This document shows, one piece after another, positions 5,808-6,272 of a stretch of DNA of 6,272 bases. Position 1 is the stretch's first letter. Each line of letters starts with the position of its first letter. This stretch comes from Nitrospirota bacterium (lineage in GTDB: Bacteria; Nitrospinota; Nitrospinia; Nitrospinales; Nitrospinaceae): the NCBI GenBank assembly GCA_030600405.1, contig JAUVMD010000084.1, forward strand, positions 1 through 6,272. Reading direction: 5' to 3'. The notes under the pieces are model-generated. The model ran no database searches and had not been told where the DNA came from. It saw only the letters and a list, made by a program, of their open reading frames with translations. A program made the translations under genes and the position numbers.

Positions 5808-6272
5808 TCAGTTCATTTTTTGTTCAATCTTGGGATCGATTTTGATGGCCAGTTGATAATGTTTCTGCGCGGCATCTTCATTGCCCACGAGTTCATTGAT
5901 CAGACACAAATTGTAATGCGCCTTGGCCATTTTGGGATTGACCCGGATGGCTTGCTTGAAGGGGGTCAGGGCATCATGATAATGCTGGGCCTTGTAATGC
6001 GCTTCCCCCAGCATGAAAAAGAGTTCTGCGTCTTTCGGCTGGAGCTTGACCGCTTTCGTCAAAGGTTCAATGGCATCCTGATAACGACTGGCTTCGAACG
6101 CCACTTGTGCCATCATGATCATGCTTTTAACATCCTTCGGATTTTTGGCGATGACCTGCCGCAACCGTTCAATATCTTTATCCTCGGAAGTAATCGCTTT
6201 GGATCGGGGCGGAGGGGTGGGTGCCTTAGGCGGCTCTGATCCGAACCCCGACGATGATGATGCCGAACTTGC
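5808..6272 (-). CDS. TPR-repeat protein, C-terminal part (5' end outside window)
   Basis: The frame is open to the window edge, so only the last 154 residues are visible and the true start lies beyond 6272. From the edge inward there is a low-complexity Ser/Pro linker (ASSASSSSGFGSEPPKAPTP and onward), then DKDIERLRQVIAKNPKD. Three tetratricopeptide repeats follow: one starting around MIMMAQVAFEASRYQDAI, one around FFMLGEAHYKAQHYHDAL, and one around AHYNLCLINELVGNEDAA. Each ends in a typical LQPKD, VNPKM or IDPKI turn. TPRs form helical scaffolds for protein-protein contacts; no enzymatic domain is visible. A TTG at 6164 could be read as a start, but the open frame and linker upstream make an N-terminally extended protein far more likely. 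The Ser/Pro linker suggests a separate N-terminal module, such as a membrane anchor or zinc ribbon, which I cannot see. Confidence 0.85.
   Translation of the reverse strand, partial: ASSASSSSGFGSEPPKAPTPPPRSKAITSEDKDIERLRQVIAKNPKDVKSMIMMAQVAFEASRYQDAIEPLTKAVKLQPKDAELFFMLGEAHYKAQHYHDALTPFKQAIRVNPKMAKAHYNLCLINELVGNEDAAQKHYQLAIKIDPKIEQKMN

Noticed and set aside
5820..6239. 139-codon plus-strand ORF opposite the TPR gene
   Set aside because: It is the antisense shadow of clear TPR repeats and has no ribosome-binding site or recognisable protein pattern.

Overview
The window looks like ordinary chromosomal DNA from a Gram-negative bacterium. Two exported proteins (ModA and a ChaN-like protein) carry Sec signal peptides, and a periplasmic-binding-protein ABC importer is present. 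The short, very basic S21 and the PDZ-fused ChaN protein would fit a Nitrospinota- or Desulfobacterota-like lineage, but that is a weak guess; nothing here fixes the taxon. There are no signs of phage, insertion sequences, tRNA, rRNA or CRISPR.

Layout. (1) At 1-250 on the minus strand lies a stand-alone ribosomal protein S21 gene (rpsU) with its own intrinsic terminator. (2) Diverging from it, at 477-1679 on the plus strand, is a secreted ChaN/DUF399-type protein with a C-terminal PDZ domain. (3) Convergent to that, a tight three-gene minus-strand cluster runs from 2990 down to 1697: a small protein of unknown function, an acylphosphatase, and an ABC-2-type ATPase with no permease next to it. 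(4) At 3199-5766 on the plus strand is a complete molybdate importer operon, modA-modB-modC. Its presumed promoter is overlapped by a 28-bp palindrome matching the ModE operator. (5) At the right edge, on the minus strand, is the C-terminal part of a TPR protein that runs off the window.

How the genes work together. ModA would capture molybdate (or tungstate) in the periplasm, ModB forms the membrane channel and ModC drives transport. ModC carries a C-terminal Mop/TOBE domain that can bind oxyanion for feedback control. The operator ahead of modA suggests that a ModE-type regulator, encoded elsewhere, represses the operon when molybdate is plentiful. The other gene groups have no evident link to this system.

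The best observation is the ModE-like box and its exact overlap with a promoter-like sequence. Secondary points are the ModA ligand-residue pattern, the ChaN-PDZ fusion, the orphan ATPase with variant motifs, and the unrecognised small protein. I found no convincing undescribed system.
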